Shown here: one piece after another, positions 24,678-34,258 of the stretch
Layout of the letters: each line of letters begins with the position of its first letter
How positions within the stretch are numbered: position 1 is the first letter of the stretch
DNA from: Candidatus Binataceae bacterium
GTDB lineage: Bacteria; Desulfobacterota; Binatia; Binatales; Binataceae
DNA: 64,000 bases
Reading direction: 5' to 3'
Assembly (NCBI GenBank): GCA_035500095.1
Contig: DATJXN010000129.1
Location: 1-64,000, forward strand
Notes under the pieces: model-generated
Databases searched by the model: none
What the model was told of the DNA's origin: nothing
The model's input: only the letters and a program-made list of their open reading frames with translations
Program-made: the position numbers and the translations under genes

Positions 24678-25768
24678 TGCCGGTCGCCGCCCGGAATTTG
24701 TCCCGGCCACTCACGCCCGCCTCTGACGTGAGTCGCATCGTGGCGCGGCAGGCTGTGCTCTTTGCGCCGCGAGACCTTCGGCTTTGCGATTTCACGCCGC
24801 CCCGTCCCGGTGCCGGCGAGCTTTTGCTGCGTGTCAAATGCGCGCTCAGTTGCGGCACCGATCTCAAGACTTATCGCCGCGGCCATCCGGTGTGGCGGTT
24901 GCCCACGCCGTTTGGGCACGAGTTTTCTGGCGTGGTGGCCGAGGTCGGCGAGGGCGTGCGCGGCTTCAATGAGGGCGACGAGCTGATGGCGGCGCCCACC
25001 GCGCCCTGTGGCGCTTGCTTCCATTGCCTGCGCGGGCAGGAAAATCTCTGTCCGCAGGCGATGGAGAAGATGGTGATGGGCGCGTATGCGGATTTTCTGC
25101 TGCTGCCCGCCCATGTGGTCGCGCGCAATGCTTTTCGCAAGCCGCCGGCGCTCGCATTCGAAGAGGCCGCTTTGCTCGAACCGCTCTCCTGCGTCGTTCA
25201 CGCGCAGGCGCTCGCGCGGCCCGAGGCCTTCGAGAGCGTCCTGATAATCGGTGCCGGCGCCTTTGGTCTGCTCCACATGCTCGCGCTCCGCGCGGGTGGA
25301 GTGAGCGAGATCGCAATCGCCGGACGCGGCGCGGACCGCCTGGAGTGGGCGGGACGATTGGGCGCGGACCGCGTGATCGACGTTGCCAAGGGCGATCCGG
25401 CGGCCGAGGTGGCGCGGCTCAACGGCGGTTTCGGCCCCGACCTGGTGATCGAGTGCACGGGGCAGGTCGAGGGATGGCGTGACGCGTTCGCGCGCGTGCG
25501 CCGCGGCGGCCGGGTGGTGTTCTTCGGCGGATGCGCGGCGGGTACCGCGCTCGAGATCGACACGCGGCGCATGCACTACGACAATCTGACGCTGATTGCG
25601 CCGTTTCACTTTCGTCCGCGCGACGTGCGCCGCGCGTACGAGTTGCTCGCGGACGGCCGCCTGGGTGCCGGCCGCATCATCAATGCGCATAGTTCGCTTG
25701 CGGATATCGCTGGAGTCTTTGCGATGCTCGAGCGAGGCACGGTGTTGAAATGCGCAGTTACGCCTTGA
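24677..25768 (+). CDS. zinc-dependent MDR alcohol dehydrogenase in hopanoid cluster
   Basis: A 363-residue medium-chain dehydrogenase. The catalytic zinc region includes LSCGTDLKTYR and GHEFSGVV; the structural zinc site CGACFHCLRGQENLC is complete; the cofactor Rossmann loop is IGAGAFGLLHMLAL. ATG 24677 overlaps the ispA stop. It is not one of the named hpn genes. Its place inside the hopanoid operon makes it a candidate for a side-chain redox step, for instance reducing the aldehyde form of ribosylhopane to the polyol; that role is inference. Confidence 0.85.
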   Translation: MPVAARNLSRPLTPASDVSRIVARQAVLFAPRDLRLCDFTPPRPGAGELLLRVKCALSCGTDLKTYRRGHPVWRLPTPFGHEFSGVVAEVGEGVRGFNEGDELMAAPTAPCGACFHCLRGQENLCPQAMEKMVMGAYADFLLLPAHVVARNAFRKPPALAFEEAALLEPLSCVVHAQALARPEAFESVLIIGAGAFGLLHMLALRAGGVSEIAIAGRGADRLEWAGRLGADRVIDVAKGDPAAEVARLNGGFGPDLVIECTGQVEGWRDAFARVRRGGRVVFFGGCAAGTALEIDTRRMHYDNLTLIAPFHFRPRDVRRAYELLADGRLGAGRIINAHSSLADIAGVFAMLERGTVLKCAVTP

Positions 25769-25869
25769 GGGTTGCGCCCTCGGGAGCGTGGCGGCGCGAG
25801 GTGGCGGGGATGTTTGGGGAATCCGAATCCAGCGGCCCGGCCGAATAACGAGCGGGAATTCCGAAGCCT

Positions 25870-27873
25870 ATGAGTGAAGCTATCGACATGGTCAACGGCA
25901 GAGTTGCGGAGCCGGCGCCGGAGCACGCCGCCGAGCAGAGGTCGGCGGCGGCGTCGCCGCGCGACGAATTTGCCGCCAAGCTCCAGTCCTGCATCGACCG
26001 CGCGCAGCGCGCGCTGCTCGCGCTGCAGCGTCCCGAGGGCTACTGGCAGGGTGCGCTCGAAGCCAATGCCGAGATGAACTCGGAGTACATCATCTTCAAC
26101 CGCTTTATGGGCGTGCACGATCCCGAAACGGACGCCAAGCTCAAGCGCCATCTGCTCGATCTGCAGCAGGCCGACGGAAGCTGGAATCTGTTTCCGGGCG
26201 GCGAGGGCGATCTCTCGACCTCGATCGAAGCTTACTTCGCGCTCAAGCTGACCGGACTGCGCGCCGGTGACGAACAGCTGATGCAGGCGCGGCGATGGAT
26301 CCTCTCGCGCGGTGGAATCGCCCGCTCGGGCACGCTCGCGCGCTTCTACCTCGCGGCGATGAACCAGGTGCCGTGGGATTGCACGACCGCGGTGCCGGTG
26401 GAGTGGCTGCTCACGCCCAACTGGCTCCCGGTCAATATCTACGAGCTTTCTTCATGGGCGCGCGGCACGCTGGTTGCCCTGATGCTGCTCCGCGCGGGGC
26501 GTCCGGTGGTCGAAACCGACTGGCGCGAGGGCGTCCTCGAACTCTATATCCAGCCGCCGCATTTCACCAAGTTCGAATTGCCGCGCCCGCGTCGCTTCTG
26601 GTCGCCGCGCCATCTTTTCAATCTCGCCGACCGGCTCCTGCGCCTCTACGATCGCCATCACCTCAAGGGCATGCGGCGCAGGGCGATCGCGGAGGCGGAG
26701 CGCTGGTTGCTCGAGCATCAGGACGCCAACGGATCGTGGGGCGGAATTCAGCCCTGCTACCTGCTGAGCACGATGGCGCTCAAGGGGCTCGGCTACCGCA
26801 ACGACCATCCGGTGATCGAAAAAGCACTCGCGGCGACGCGCGAGCTGATCTGGGATCAGGGCGATTCGATTCTCTTTCAGCCGTGCGTGTCGCCCAATTG
26901 GGACACCGGGCTCGCCGCCAAGGCCTTGATCGATTCGGGCCTCGCGCCCGACCATCCGGCGCTGCGTGACGCGGCCAAATGGCTCATCGATCATCAGATA
27001 CTCAAGCGCGGCGACTGGTCGGTCAAGCGGCCCCACCTCGAGCCCGGCGGATGGGCGTTCGAGTTCTACAACGACTGGTATCCCGACGTCGACGACGCCG
27101 CAGTCATTCTGATGGCGCTCGCGGATTCCGACGCGGACGACGCCGCCGCGCGCGAGCGCGCGATCAGCCGCGGCGCCAACTGGGTGATGGGTATGCAATC
27201 GAAGGACGGCGGTTTCGCCGCTTTCGATGTCGACAACGATGCCACCTGGTTCAACTACGCGACCTTCGCCGCCGACACCGAGGCAGCCACCGATCCGAGC
27301 TGTCCCGATTTGACCGGCCGCGTGCTCGAGATGATGGCGGCGGTCGGCTACCGCTCCGACCACCCGGTTGCGCGCCGCGCTATCCGATGGCTCAAGCACG
27401 AGCAGGAGAGCGACGGTTCGTGGTGGGGGCGATGGGGCGTCAACCATATCTACGGCACCAGCGCCGCACTGTCGGGGTTGCGGGCGATCGGCATGAGTCC
27501 CTCCGAGCCGTGGATTCAGCGTGCCGCAGCCTGGCTCAAGTCGAAACAGAACGCGGACGGCGGATGGGGCGAGAGCTGTCTGAGCGACAAGGAACCGGCG
27601 TGGCGCGGCCGCGGGACCAGCACACCGTCGCAGACCGCGTGGGCGATGATCGGGCTGCTGGCCGCCGAGGACGGTATCAGCCCCTACCTGGTCCGCGGTC
27701 TGCAATGGTTCGTCGAGCGACAGCGCGAAACCGGCGATTGGGAGGAGACCGAGTTTACCGGAACCGGCTTTCCCAATCATTTCTACCTGCGCTATCACCT
27801 CTATGCGCATTATTTTCCCCTGATGGCGCTGGGACGCCTGCGCAAGCGGATGATGGAGCTCGCTGCCAACTGA
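25870..27873 (+). CDS. shc: squalene-hopene cyclase
   Basis: Cyclises squalene to hopene/diplopterol at the membrane. The 667-residue protein has the catalytic acid motif D-V-D-D at residues 406-409 (YPDVDDAAV), repeated QW motifs such as QQADGSWNLFPGG, QDANGSWGG, QESDGSWWGRWG and QNADGGWGES, and the ending NHFYLRYHLYAHYFPLMALGR typical of bacterial cyclases. The N-terminal ~35 residues are variable. It is followed 16 bases later by dxr. Confidence 0.97.
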   Translation: MSEAIDMVNGRVAEPAPEHAAEQRSAAASPRDEFAAKLQSCIDRAQRALLALQRPEGYWQGALEANAEMNSEYIIFNRFMGVHDPETDAKLKRHLLDLQQADGSWNLFPGGEGDLSTSIEAYFALKLTGLRAGDEQLMQARRWILSRGGIARSGTLARFYLAAMNQVPWDCTTAVPVEWLLTPNWLPVNIYELSSWARGTLVALMLLRAGRPVVETDWREGVLELYIQPPHFTKFELPRPRRFWSPRHLFNLADRLLRLYDRHHLKGMRRRAIAEAERWLLEHQDANGSWGGIQPCYLLSTMALKGLGYRNDHPVIEKALAATRELIWDQGDSILFQPCVSPNWDTGLAAKALIDSGLAPDHPALRDAAKWLIDHQILKRGDWSVKRPHLEPGGWAFEFYNDWYPDVDDAAVILMALADSDADDAAARERAISRGANWVMGMQSKDGGFAAFDVDNDATWFNYATFAADTEAATDPSCPDLTGRVLEMMAAVGYRSDHPVARRAIRWLKHEQESDGSWWGRWGVNHIYGTSAALSGLRAIGMSPSEPWIQRAAAWLKSKQNADGGWGESCLSDKEPAWRGRGTSTPSQTAWAMIGLLAAEDGISPYLVRGLQWFVERQRETGDWEETEFTGTGFPNHFYLRYHLYAHYFPLMALGRLRKRMMELAAN

Positions 27874-27889
27874 AGCTCGAGAGGCAGGC

Positions 27890-29065
27890 GTGAAGGCGGT
27901 CGCAATTCTCGGCTCGACAGGCTCGGTCGGCGTCACCACGCTTGACGTGGTCGAACGTTTCCACGACCGGTTTCGCGTAGTCGCGATCGCCGCGGGCAGC
28001 AATATCGACCTGCTCGTCAAACAGACCGAGCGCCACCGGCCCGAAATCGTTTCGGTGGCGACCGCCGAGCTCGCGAGCGAACTGAAGCGCCGCCTCGGGC
28101 CGGCGTGTGGCGTGGAGATTTGTCATGGACGCGAGGGTGCGATCGCCGTGGCAACGCATCCGGCGGCCGCGATCGTCGTTTCGGCCTTGGTCGGTGCGCT
28201 CGGCTTGGGCCCCACGCTGGCCGCGATCGCTGCCGGCAAGGATATCGCGTTCGCCAACAAGGAAGTGCTGGTGGTCGCGGGCGAGATGATGACCGCCGCA
28301 GTGCGCGAGCGCGGAGTGCGCCTGCTGCCGGTGGACAGCGAGCACAACGCGATTTTCCAGTGTCTCGAGGGCCGCGGGCGCGCCGGCCTCAAGCGCATCG
28401 TCCTGACCGCGTCGGGCGGTCCGTTTCTCCGCCTGCCGGCCGATCGCTTCGCGTCGATAACCGTGGCCGAGGCACTCAACCATCCCACCTGGCGGATGGG
28501 CAACAAGATCACCATCGACTCGGCGACCCTGATGAACAAGGGATTGGAAGTGATCGAAGCGCACTGGCTGTTCGATCTTCCCGCCGAGCGCATCGACGTC
28601 GTCATCCATCCGCAAAGCGTCATTCATTCGATGGTCGAGATGATCGACGGTTCGGTGATCGCCGAGATGGCCGAGCCCGACATGGCGATCCCGGTTGCCT
28701 ACGCGCTCGCGTTTCCCGATCGCCTGCCGCTTGACCATCTGAAGCCGCTCTCGCTGGTCGAGCGCGGCAACCTGACTTTCGAAGAGCCCGACCCGGCGCG
28801 CTTTCCGTGCCTTGGTCTCGCCTACCATGCGCTCGAGGCGGGCGGCACGATGGCGGCCTGTCTCAACGCGGCGAACGAGGAGCTGGTCGCGGCCTTTCTC
28901 GGCGGGCGTTCGCGCTTCGCCGACATTCCGCGCCATCTCGAAACCGTGATGACGCGTCACACGAACTGCCCTGCGCGCACGCTCGAGGATCTCTACGAGG
29001 TCGACGGGTGGGCGCGCGCCCAGGCGCGGGAGCTGATCGGACAGGCGCCTGCCGCAAGCCTCTGA
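27890..29065 (+). CDS. dxr: 1-deoxy-D-xylulose 5-phosphate reductoisomerase
   Basis: Second step of the MEP pathway, making 2-C-methyl-D-erythritol 4-phosphate with NADPH. The 391-residue length is standard. Visible: VAILGSTGSVGVTTLDVV (NADPH loop), FANKEVLVVAGE, VDSEHNAIFQCL (metal Asp/Glu), NHPTWRMGNKITIDSATLMNKGLEVIEA region, and HPQSVIHSMVE. It starts with GTG 27890 after GAGAGG. Its place between shc and hpnC links precursor supply to hopanoid synthesis. Confidence 0.97.
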   Translation: MKAVAILGSTGSVGVTTLDVVERFHDRFRVVAIAAGSNIDLLVKQTERHRPEIVSVATAELASELKRRLGPACGVEICHGREGAIAVATHPAAAIVVSALVGALGLGPTLAAIAAGKDIAFANKEVLVVAGEMMTAAVRERGVRLLPVDSEHNAIFQCLEGRGRAGLKRIVLTASGGPFLRLPADRFASITVAEALNHPTWRMGNKITIDSATLMNKGLEVIEAHWLFDLPAERIDVVIHPQSVIHSMVEMIDGSVIAEMAEPDMAIPVAYALAFPDRLPLDHLKPLSLVERGNLTFEEPDPARFPCLGLAYHALEAGGTMAACLNAANEELVAAFLGGRSRFADIPRHLETVMTRHTNCPARTLEDLYEVDGWARAQARELIGQAPAASL

Positions 29066-29066
29066 C

Positions 29067-29999
29067 GTGGACGCCGAGGGCGCGAACCACCCGAACTCCG
29101 CCGTGCTGGCAGACGGCGCGCGCGACGCTGCAGTGACGCCGGCCGCGGAGTCCGATTCCGCAGCGCTCGCCGCAGCTTACCAATTATGCGGGCGGCTCGC
29201 GCGCTCGCACTACGAGAACTTCACCGTCGCGTCCTGGCTGATGCCGCGTGCGATGCGCAAGCACTTGCATGCGATTTACGCTTACGCGCGCATGGCCGAC
29301 GACTTTGCCGACGAGGAGCGTAGCCTCGCCCGGCTCGACGAATGGGAGCGCGAGCTCGATTTCGCCTACGCCGGGGCGCCGCGCCATCCGGTGTTCGTGG
29401 CGCTCGCCGACACCGCGCGCCGTTTCGATATTCCGCGCGAGCCCTTCGCAGACCTGCTGCGCGCGTTTCGCTCCGATCTCGACTTTCGCGGCTTCGAGAC
29501 CATCGACGACCTGCTGGGCTATTCGCGCTACTCGGCCGATCCGGTCGGGCGCATCGTGCTCTACCTGTTCGGCTACCGCGACGCCGAGCGGCAGCATCTG
29601 TCCGACCGGGTGTGCAGCGGCCTGCAACTTGCGAACTTCTGGCAGGACGTCGCGATCGATCTCGAAAAGGGGCGCGTCTATCTGCCGCGGGCGGACATGG
29701 CGCGGTTCGGGGTAACGGTCGAGGACCTCCGCGTGCACAACGCCAACTCGAGCTTCGCGGCGTTGATGCGGCATGAAGTTGCCTGCGCGCGCGGATTGCT
29801 GCTCGCGGGCGCGCAGCTCGCCGCGATGGTGGACAAGCGGCTCTCGCGCGACATCAGGATGTTCGCCGGCGGCGGGCTCGCGATCCTGCGTGCGATCGAG
29901 CACGCGGGCTACGACGTGCTGCACCGCCGTCCGGCGCTCGGCAAGGTCGATTACCTGCGCCTGGGATGGCGGGCGCTGCGAGGACGGCTTGAAGCCTGA
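29067..29999 (+). CDS. hpnC: HpnC squalene-pathway synthase
   Basis: HpnC converts presqualene diphosphate to hydroxysqualene in the bacterial HpnCDE squalene route. The 310-residue protein is a trans-isoprenyl diphosphate synthase relative with Asp-rich motifs YARMADDFADE and NFWQDVAIDLEKGRVYLP. It starts at GTG 29067, one base after the dxr stop. Distinguished from HpnD by sequence type (HYENFTVASWLMP) and gene order C-D-E. Confidence 0.93.
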   Translation: MDAEGANHPNSAVLADGARDAAVTPAAESDSAALAAAYQLCGRLARSHYENFTVASWLMPRAMRKHLHAIYAYARMADDFADEERSLARLDEWERELDFAYAGAPRHPVFVALADTARRFDIPREPFADLLRAFRSDLDFRGFETIDDLLGYSRYSADPVGRIVLYLFGYRDAERQHLSDRVCSGLQLANFWQDVAIDLEKGRVYLPRADMARFGVTVEDLRVHNANSSFAALMRHEVACARGLLLAGAQLAAMVDKRLSRDIRMFAGGGLAILRAIEHAGYDVLHRRPALGKVDYLRLGWRALRGRLEA

Positions 30000-30018
30000 G
30001 GGCATCGCGGTTGCCTCG

Positions 30019-30918
30019 ATGCCCGCGGCGGATGCGGCGCTGCGGGAGGATTACGCGCGCTGCGCGTCGATCACGCGCCGCTCCTCGTCGAATTTCTACT
30101 ATGCCTTCATGCTGTTGCCGGCCGAGCGGCGCTATGCGCTCTACTCGGTCTATGCCTTTTGCCGATTCGTTGACGATATTGCCGACGATGACGCCGGCGG
30201 GGAGGCGAAGCGCAAGCCGGCCGAGTTGCTGGCGCTCTGGCGCGGCGAGCTCGATCGCGTGTACACCGGCGCGCCGACTCATCCGATCTCACGCGCGCTA
30301 GCGCACAACGTGCGCCGCTTCGCGATCCCGCGCCACTACTTCGAGGAAATTATCGACGGCGTCGAGATGGACCTCGGGCGCAAGCGCTACGCGACCTTCG
30401 AAGAGCTGCGCCTGTACTGCTACCGCGTCGCCTCGGCGGTCGGTCTGGTGTGTATCGAGATTTTCGGTTACCGCAATCCGCGCACGCGCGAGTACGCGGA
30501 AAATCTCGGCCTCGCCTTCCAGCTTACCAATATTATCCGCGACCTGAGCGAGGACGCGGCCCGCGGCCGAATCTATCTGCCGCTCGAGGACCTCGCGCGT
30601 TTCGGCGTGAGCGAAGACGATATCCTCGGCGGCGCCGACACGCTCGAGCTGCGCGGCCTGCTCGAGTACGAAGTCGAACGCGCGCGCGCATTCTACACGC
30701 TGGCCGAGAGCGCGCTTCCCGCGGAAGACCGCGCCGCCCTGGTCTGTGCCGAAGCGATGCACTCGATCTATCGCGCGCTGCTCGAGCGGATCGCGAGCAA
30801 AGGATGCGGCGTGGTCGGCCGCCGTCATCGTATCTCCACTCCGCGCAAGCTCTACCTGGTCGGCCGCACCTGGGCGGGCACGCGGCTGATGACGCGGGGG
30901 CAGGTGCGCGATGGTTGA
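30019..30918 (+). CDS. hpnD: HpnD presqualene diphosphate synthase
   Basis: HpnD condenses two FPP into presqualene diphosphate. The 299-residue protein has SSSNFYYAFMLLPAERR, the Asp-rich FCRFVDDIADDD, and AFQLTNIIRDLSEDAARGRIYLP. ATG 30019 is chosen, 19 bases after hpnC; the frame is open upstream through hpnC. It overlaps hpnE by eight bases. Confidence 0.93.
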   Translation: MPAADAALREDYARCASITRRSSSNFYYAFMLLPAERRYALYSVYAFCRFVDDIADDDAGGEAKRKPAELLALWRGELDRVYTGAPTHPISRALAHNVRRFAIPRHYFEEIIDGVEMDLGRKRYATFEELRLYCYRVASAVGLVCIEIFGYRNPRTREYAENLGLAFQLTNIIRDLSEDAARGRIYLPLEDLARFGVSEDDILGGADTLELRGLLEYEVERARAFYTLAESALPAEDRAALVCAEAMHSIYRALLERIASKGCGVVGRRHRISTPRKLYLVGRTWAGTRLMTRGQVRDG

Positions 30919-32287
30919 GGATCGCGACGTGGTCGTGATCGGCGGCGGATTCGCCGGGCTCAGCGCGGCCGTGGCGCTTGCCCAAGTCGGGTTTCGTGTC
31001 GCCGTGCTCGAGAGCAAGCCCGCGCTCGGCGGCCGCGCATATTCATTTGCCGACCCCGAGACCGGCGATTTCGTCGACAACGGCCAGCACGTGCTGATGG
31101 GATGCTATGCCGAGACGCTCAGGTTTCTCGACCGTATCGGGCAGACCGGCCAGCTCGTGTTTCATCCCAACCTGGCGATCGAGATGCTCGAGCGCGACGG
31201 ACGCGCGGGCGTGCTCAGGACCGCGCGCTTGCCGGGGCCGCTGCACATGACCGCCGGGCTGATGCGGTACGGGCTGCTGACCCCGCGCGAGCGGATGAGC
31301 GTGCTGGTGGCGGGGCTCAGGATGCTCCGGATGCGTCGGCGCGACCGTGCACGGCTGGCCCGGACGACCGTCAGCGGCGTGATGGACCTGCTGGGGCAGG
31401 GCGAACGGGCGCGGCGGTGTCTCTGGTATCCGCTCGCGATCGCGACGCTCAACGAGGACCCTGAAGTGGCCTCGGCCGCTCTGCTGGCCGAAGTGCTGAA
31501 GCGGGCGTTTTTTTCGCGCCGCGCCGATTCCGCCTTCGTCTACGCGAAGGTCGGACTTAGCGATTTATATTGTCCCGCCTCGGTGCGGATGATCGAGGCG
31601 GGCGGTGGTCTGGTCGAAACCCGCACGAGGGTCGATGCGCTCGAGCTCGGCGCCGACGGCAGAGTATCGTGCGCGCGCCTGCGCGACGGACGCCGCCTGA
31701 AAGCGAGCAACTTTATCGCCACGGTCCCGCCCGCGCAGCTCGTGCGTCTGCTGCCGGAAGAAGCCGCTGCGGGCCCGTTCTTTGCCCAGCTGGGCGAGAT
31801 TGAGTATTCGCCGATCGTTTGCGTCCACGCGTGGTACGATCGCGAAGTGACCGACGCGCCGTTCGTCGGTTTCGTCGGCACGACTACTCAATGGTTGTTC
31901 AACAAGCGGCGCATCTTCGCCGAAAACGGCGCGCGCGCCAACGGCTATTTGAGCTTCGTCATCAGCGGCGCGCGTAGGCTGGTCGACGTCGGCAATGAAG
32001 AACTGCTCGACCAGGTCACGGACGATTTGCATACGATGATCCCCGCGGCGCGCCAAGCGCGTCTGATCAAAGCGCTGGTCCTCAAAGAAAAACGGGCCAC
32101 GATGGCGCCGTCGCCCGACTGCGATCGTTTGCGGCCAGGCCTCGCGACTCCGATCGACAACTTCTTTCTCGCCGGCGACTGGATCCAGACCGGCCTGCCG
32201 GCGACGATCGAAAGCGCCGTCAAATCCGGGCAGGCCGCGGCCGCCGCCGTCGCCGCGCGCGTCAGCGGTTCGGCCCTTTCCGCCTGA
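30911..32287 (+). CDS. hpnE: HpnE hydroxysqualene dehydroxylase (FAD-dependent)
   Basis: HpnE reduces hydroxysqualene to squalene, completing HpnCDE. The 458-residue flavoprotein begins DVVVIGGGFAGLSAAVALAQ (FAD-binding GxGxxG), followed by ESKPALGGRAYSF, and ends with the second FAD block NFFLAGDWIQTGLPATIESAVKSG. It is related to phytoene desaturases, but position and sequence fit HpnE. It overlaps hpnD. Confidence 0.93.
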   Translation: MVEDRDVVVIGGGFAGLSAAVALAQVGFRVAVLESKPALGGRAYSFADPETGDFVDNGQHVLMGCYAETLRFLDRIGQTGQLVFHPNLAIEMLERDGRAGVLRTARLPGPLHMTAGLMRYGLLTPRERMSVLVAGLRMLRMRRRDRARLARTTVSGVMDLLGQGERARRCLWYPLAIATLNEDPEVASAALLAEVLKRAFFSRRADSAFVYAKVGLSDLYCPASVRMIEAGGGLVETRTRVDALELGADGRVSCARLRDGRRLKASNFIATVPPAQLVRLLPEEAAAGPFFAQLGEIEYSPIVCVHAWYDREVTDAPFVGFVGTTTQWLFNKRRIFAENGARANGYLSFVISGARRLVDVGNEELLDQVTDDLHTMIPAARQARLIKALVLKEKRATMAPSPDCDRLRPGLATPIDNFFLAGDWIQTGLPATIESAVKSGQAAAAAVAARVSGSALSA

Positions 32288-32296
32288 GCAAGGCAT

Positions 32297-33328
32297 ATGG
32301 CTTCGCAACCCGCATTGGTAACAGGCGCGAACGGCTTCGTCGGATGCTACGTGGTGCGGGCGCTGCTCGCGCGCCAAAGACCGGTGCGCGCGCTGGTACG
32401 CAAGGGCGCGGATCTGCGGGCGCTCGAAGGCCTGGCGTGCGAATTCGCGTGGGGCGACCTGCGCGATGCAGCGGCAGTGGAGCAAGCGGCGCGCGGATGC
32501 GAGGAGATCTATCACGTCGCGGCGGACTATCGATTGTGGGTGCCCGATCCTGCGCCGATGTACGCCGCCAACGTCGAAGGCACGCGCAATGTGATGGCCG
32601 CGGCGCGCCACGTCAAGGTCCGCCGCGTGATTCATACCAGCACGGTCGGCGCAATCGGTATCCCGCACGGCGAGTCCGGACGCGAGGATACGCCGGTGAC
32701 GCTCGCCGACATGGTGGGGCCGTACAAGCGATCGAAATTCATGGCCGAGCAGGTGGCGCTCAAGGCGGCGCGCGAAGGCCTGCCGGTCGTGATTGTCAAC
32801 CCGTCCACGCCGATTGGCGCGAGCGATTACAAGCCGACGCCGACCGGCCGGATCATCGTCGATTTTTTAAACCGCAGGATGCCGGCGTTCGTGGATACCG
32901 GGCTTAACCTGGTTGACGTCGAAGACGCCGCAGCCGGGCATCTGCTGGCCGCCGAGCGCGGCTTGATTGGCGAGAAATATATCCTCGGCGGCGAAAACCT
33001 GACGCTCGAAGAGATGCTCGGCCGCCTGGCAAAGCTGTCGGGGCTGAGTGCACCCAAGATTCGCATTCCCTATGCCGTCGCGTGGACGTTCGCGCTCGGC
33101 GCCGAGGCGGTCGCGCGCACGATAACGCGGCGCGCGCCGCGCGCGAGCCTGACCGAGGTGCGGATGGCGCGCAAGCGGATGTTCTTCGATTCGTCAAAGG
33201 CGCGCGCCGCACTCGGATACGCGCCGCGCTCAATCGACGACGCGCTCGCGCGTGCGATCGAATTTTTTCGCGCCACCGGCGCCGTGCGCGAGGGGCAGGG
33301 TGCGTCGGCGGCGACACGCCGTGCCTGA
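32297..33328 (+). CDS. hpnA: HpnA hopanoid-associated sugar epimerase
   Basis: A 343-residue NAD-dependent epimerase/dehydratase: ALVTGANGFVGCYVVRALL (TGxxGxxG), the catalytic Tyr/Lys in GPYKRSKFMAEQ and the Ser/Thr in IHTSTVGAIG. The segment YHVAADYRLWVPDP is typical of the hopanoid-associated group. The exact reaction is not established; a role in side-chain or sugar tailoring is assumed. It starts nine bases after hpnE. Confidence 0.9.
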   Translation: MASQPALVTGANGFVGCYVVRALLARQRPVRALVRKGADLRALEGLACEFAWGDLRDAAAVEQAARGCEEIYHVAADYRLWVPDPAPMYAANVEGTRNVMAAARHVKVRRVIHTSTVGAIGIPHGESGREDTPVTLADMVGPYKRSKFMAEQVALKAAREGLPVVIVNPSTPIGASDYKPTPTGRIIVDFLNRRMPAFVDTGLNLVDVEDAAAGHLLAAERGLIGEKYILGGENLTLEEMLGRLAKLSGLSAPKIRIPYAVAWTFALGAEAVARTITRRAPRASLTEVRMARKRMFFDSSKARAALGYAPRSIDDALARAIEFFRATGAVREGQGASAATRRA

Positions 33329-33348
33329 GGTCTAAGAGAGCCTAGGCG

Positions 33349-34248
33349 ATGCATCTGCTGCTTTCGACAATAGCGCTCAGACCATACGTGTTCGTGTTCC
33401 TCGGCTGCTACCTCGTAATCGCGATCGTCAACTTCGGCCTGCCCACCACGGCCCTGTTCAGCGCGCTGACTTATACCGTGGCGTGGGCCTGCGAATGGAG
33501 TTCCGTGCACAACGGCTTTCCCTTCGGGCTCTATCATTACATCCCGGCGACGCGCGGCCGCGAGATCTGGATCGCCGGCGTGCCGTTCATGGATTCGATT
33601 TCGTTCACGTTTCTGTCGTTCGCGAGCTACACGCTCGCGCTCCTGCTGAGCGCCCCGCTCTATCGGCGCGGATTCGACGTGCGCACGCTCGACACGTGGG
33701 CGATTCGGCGCTCGCCGCGGGTGTGGCTGATGGCGGCACTGTTCATGGTGATGATCGATATGCTGGCCGACCCGCTGAGCGTGCTCGGCAATCGCTGGTT
33801 TCTCGGCCGGATCTTCTGGTACGACCCGCCGGGACCACATTTCGGCGTGCCGATCAGCAACTACCTCGGATGGCTCTTCGTCGCCGCGATCACGGTCGCG
33901 ATTTTCCAATGGCTGGATCGGCGGCTGAATCGCGGCGGCACGAGGCCGTTTGGCGCGATGCCGGCGGCGCCGTCGCGCGCGCTGTGGGGGCCGGGGCTGT
34001 ATGGCGGAGTGGTCGGCTTTGCGATCGTGATGCTCTTTCGCGTCGGCCCAGGCGAAATCGCCTGGTCGGGAATGTTTATTTTCATCCCGCTCATCGCACT
34101 TGCGCTGAACATCGTGACCCGCGCCGAGTGCTGGGGCGGCGCGGCCGCCGTGGAGCGCCATCTGGCGGACTTTCCCTATGAGCGATCGCTGGCGGTCTGG
34201 AACGCAACGTCGCCGCAGCCCCTGTGGAGGCGGCGAGGCGCCGCCTAG
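33349..34248 (+). CDS. DUF422 carotenoid biosynthesis membrane protein (CruF-like)
   Basis: A 299-residue protein with about seven hydrophobic helices and the family blocks EWSSVHNGFPFGLYHYIP, VPFMDSISFTFLSF and MIDMLADPLSV. DUF422 includes carotenoid 1',2'-hydratases CruF and the bacterioruberin hydratase, which add water to terminal double bonds. No phytoene synthase or desaturase is in the window besides the hpn genes, so its substrate could be a C30 or C40 carotenoid, or another terpenoid. It follows hpnA by 20 bases. Confidence 0.82.
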   Translation: MHLLLSTIALRPYVFVFLGCYLVIAIVNFGLPTTALFSALTYTVAWACEWSSVHNGFPFGLYHYIPATRGREIWIAGVPFMDSISFTFLSFASYTLALLLSAPLYRRGFDVRTLDTWAIRRSPRVWLMAALFMVMIDMLADPLSVLGNRWFLGRIFWYDPPGPHFGVPISNYLGWLFVAAITVAIFQWLDRRLNRGGTRPFGAMPAAPSRALWGPGLYGGVVGFAIVMLFRVGPGEIAWSGMFIFIPLIALALNIVTRAECWGGAAAVERHLADFPYERSLAVWNATSPQPLWRRRGAA

Positions 34249-34258
34249 CGCTCGCTCG

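Noticed and set aside
26452-28960. Two long minus-strand frames across the cyclase and dxr genes
   Set aside because: Both are shadows of squalene-hopene cyclase and dxr, whose motifs are complete on the plus strand.
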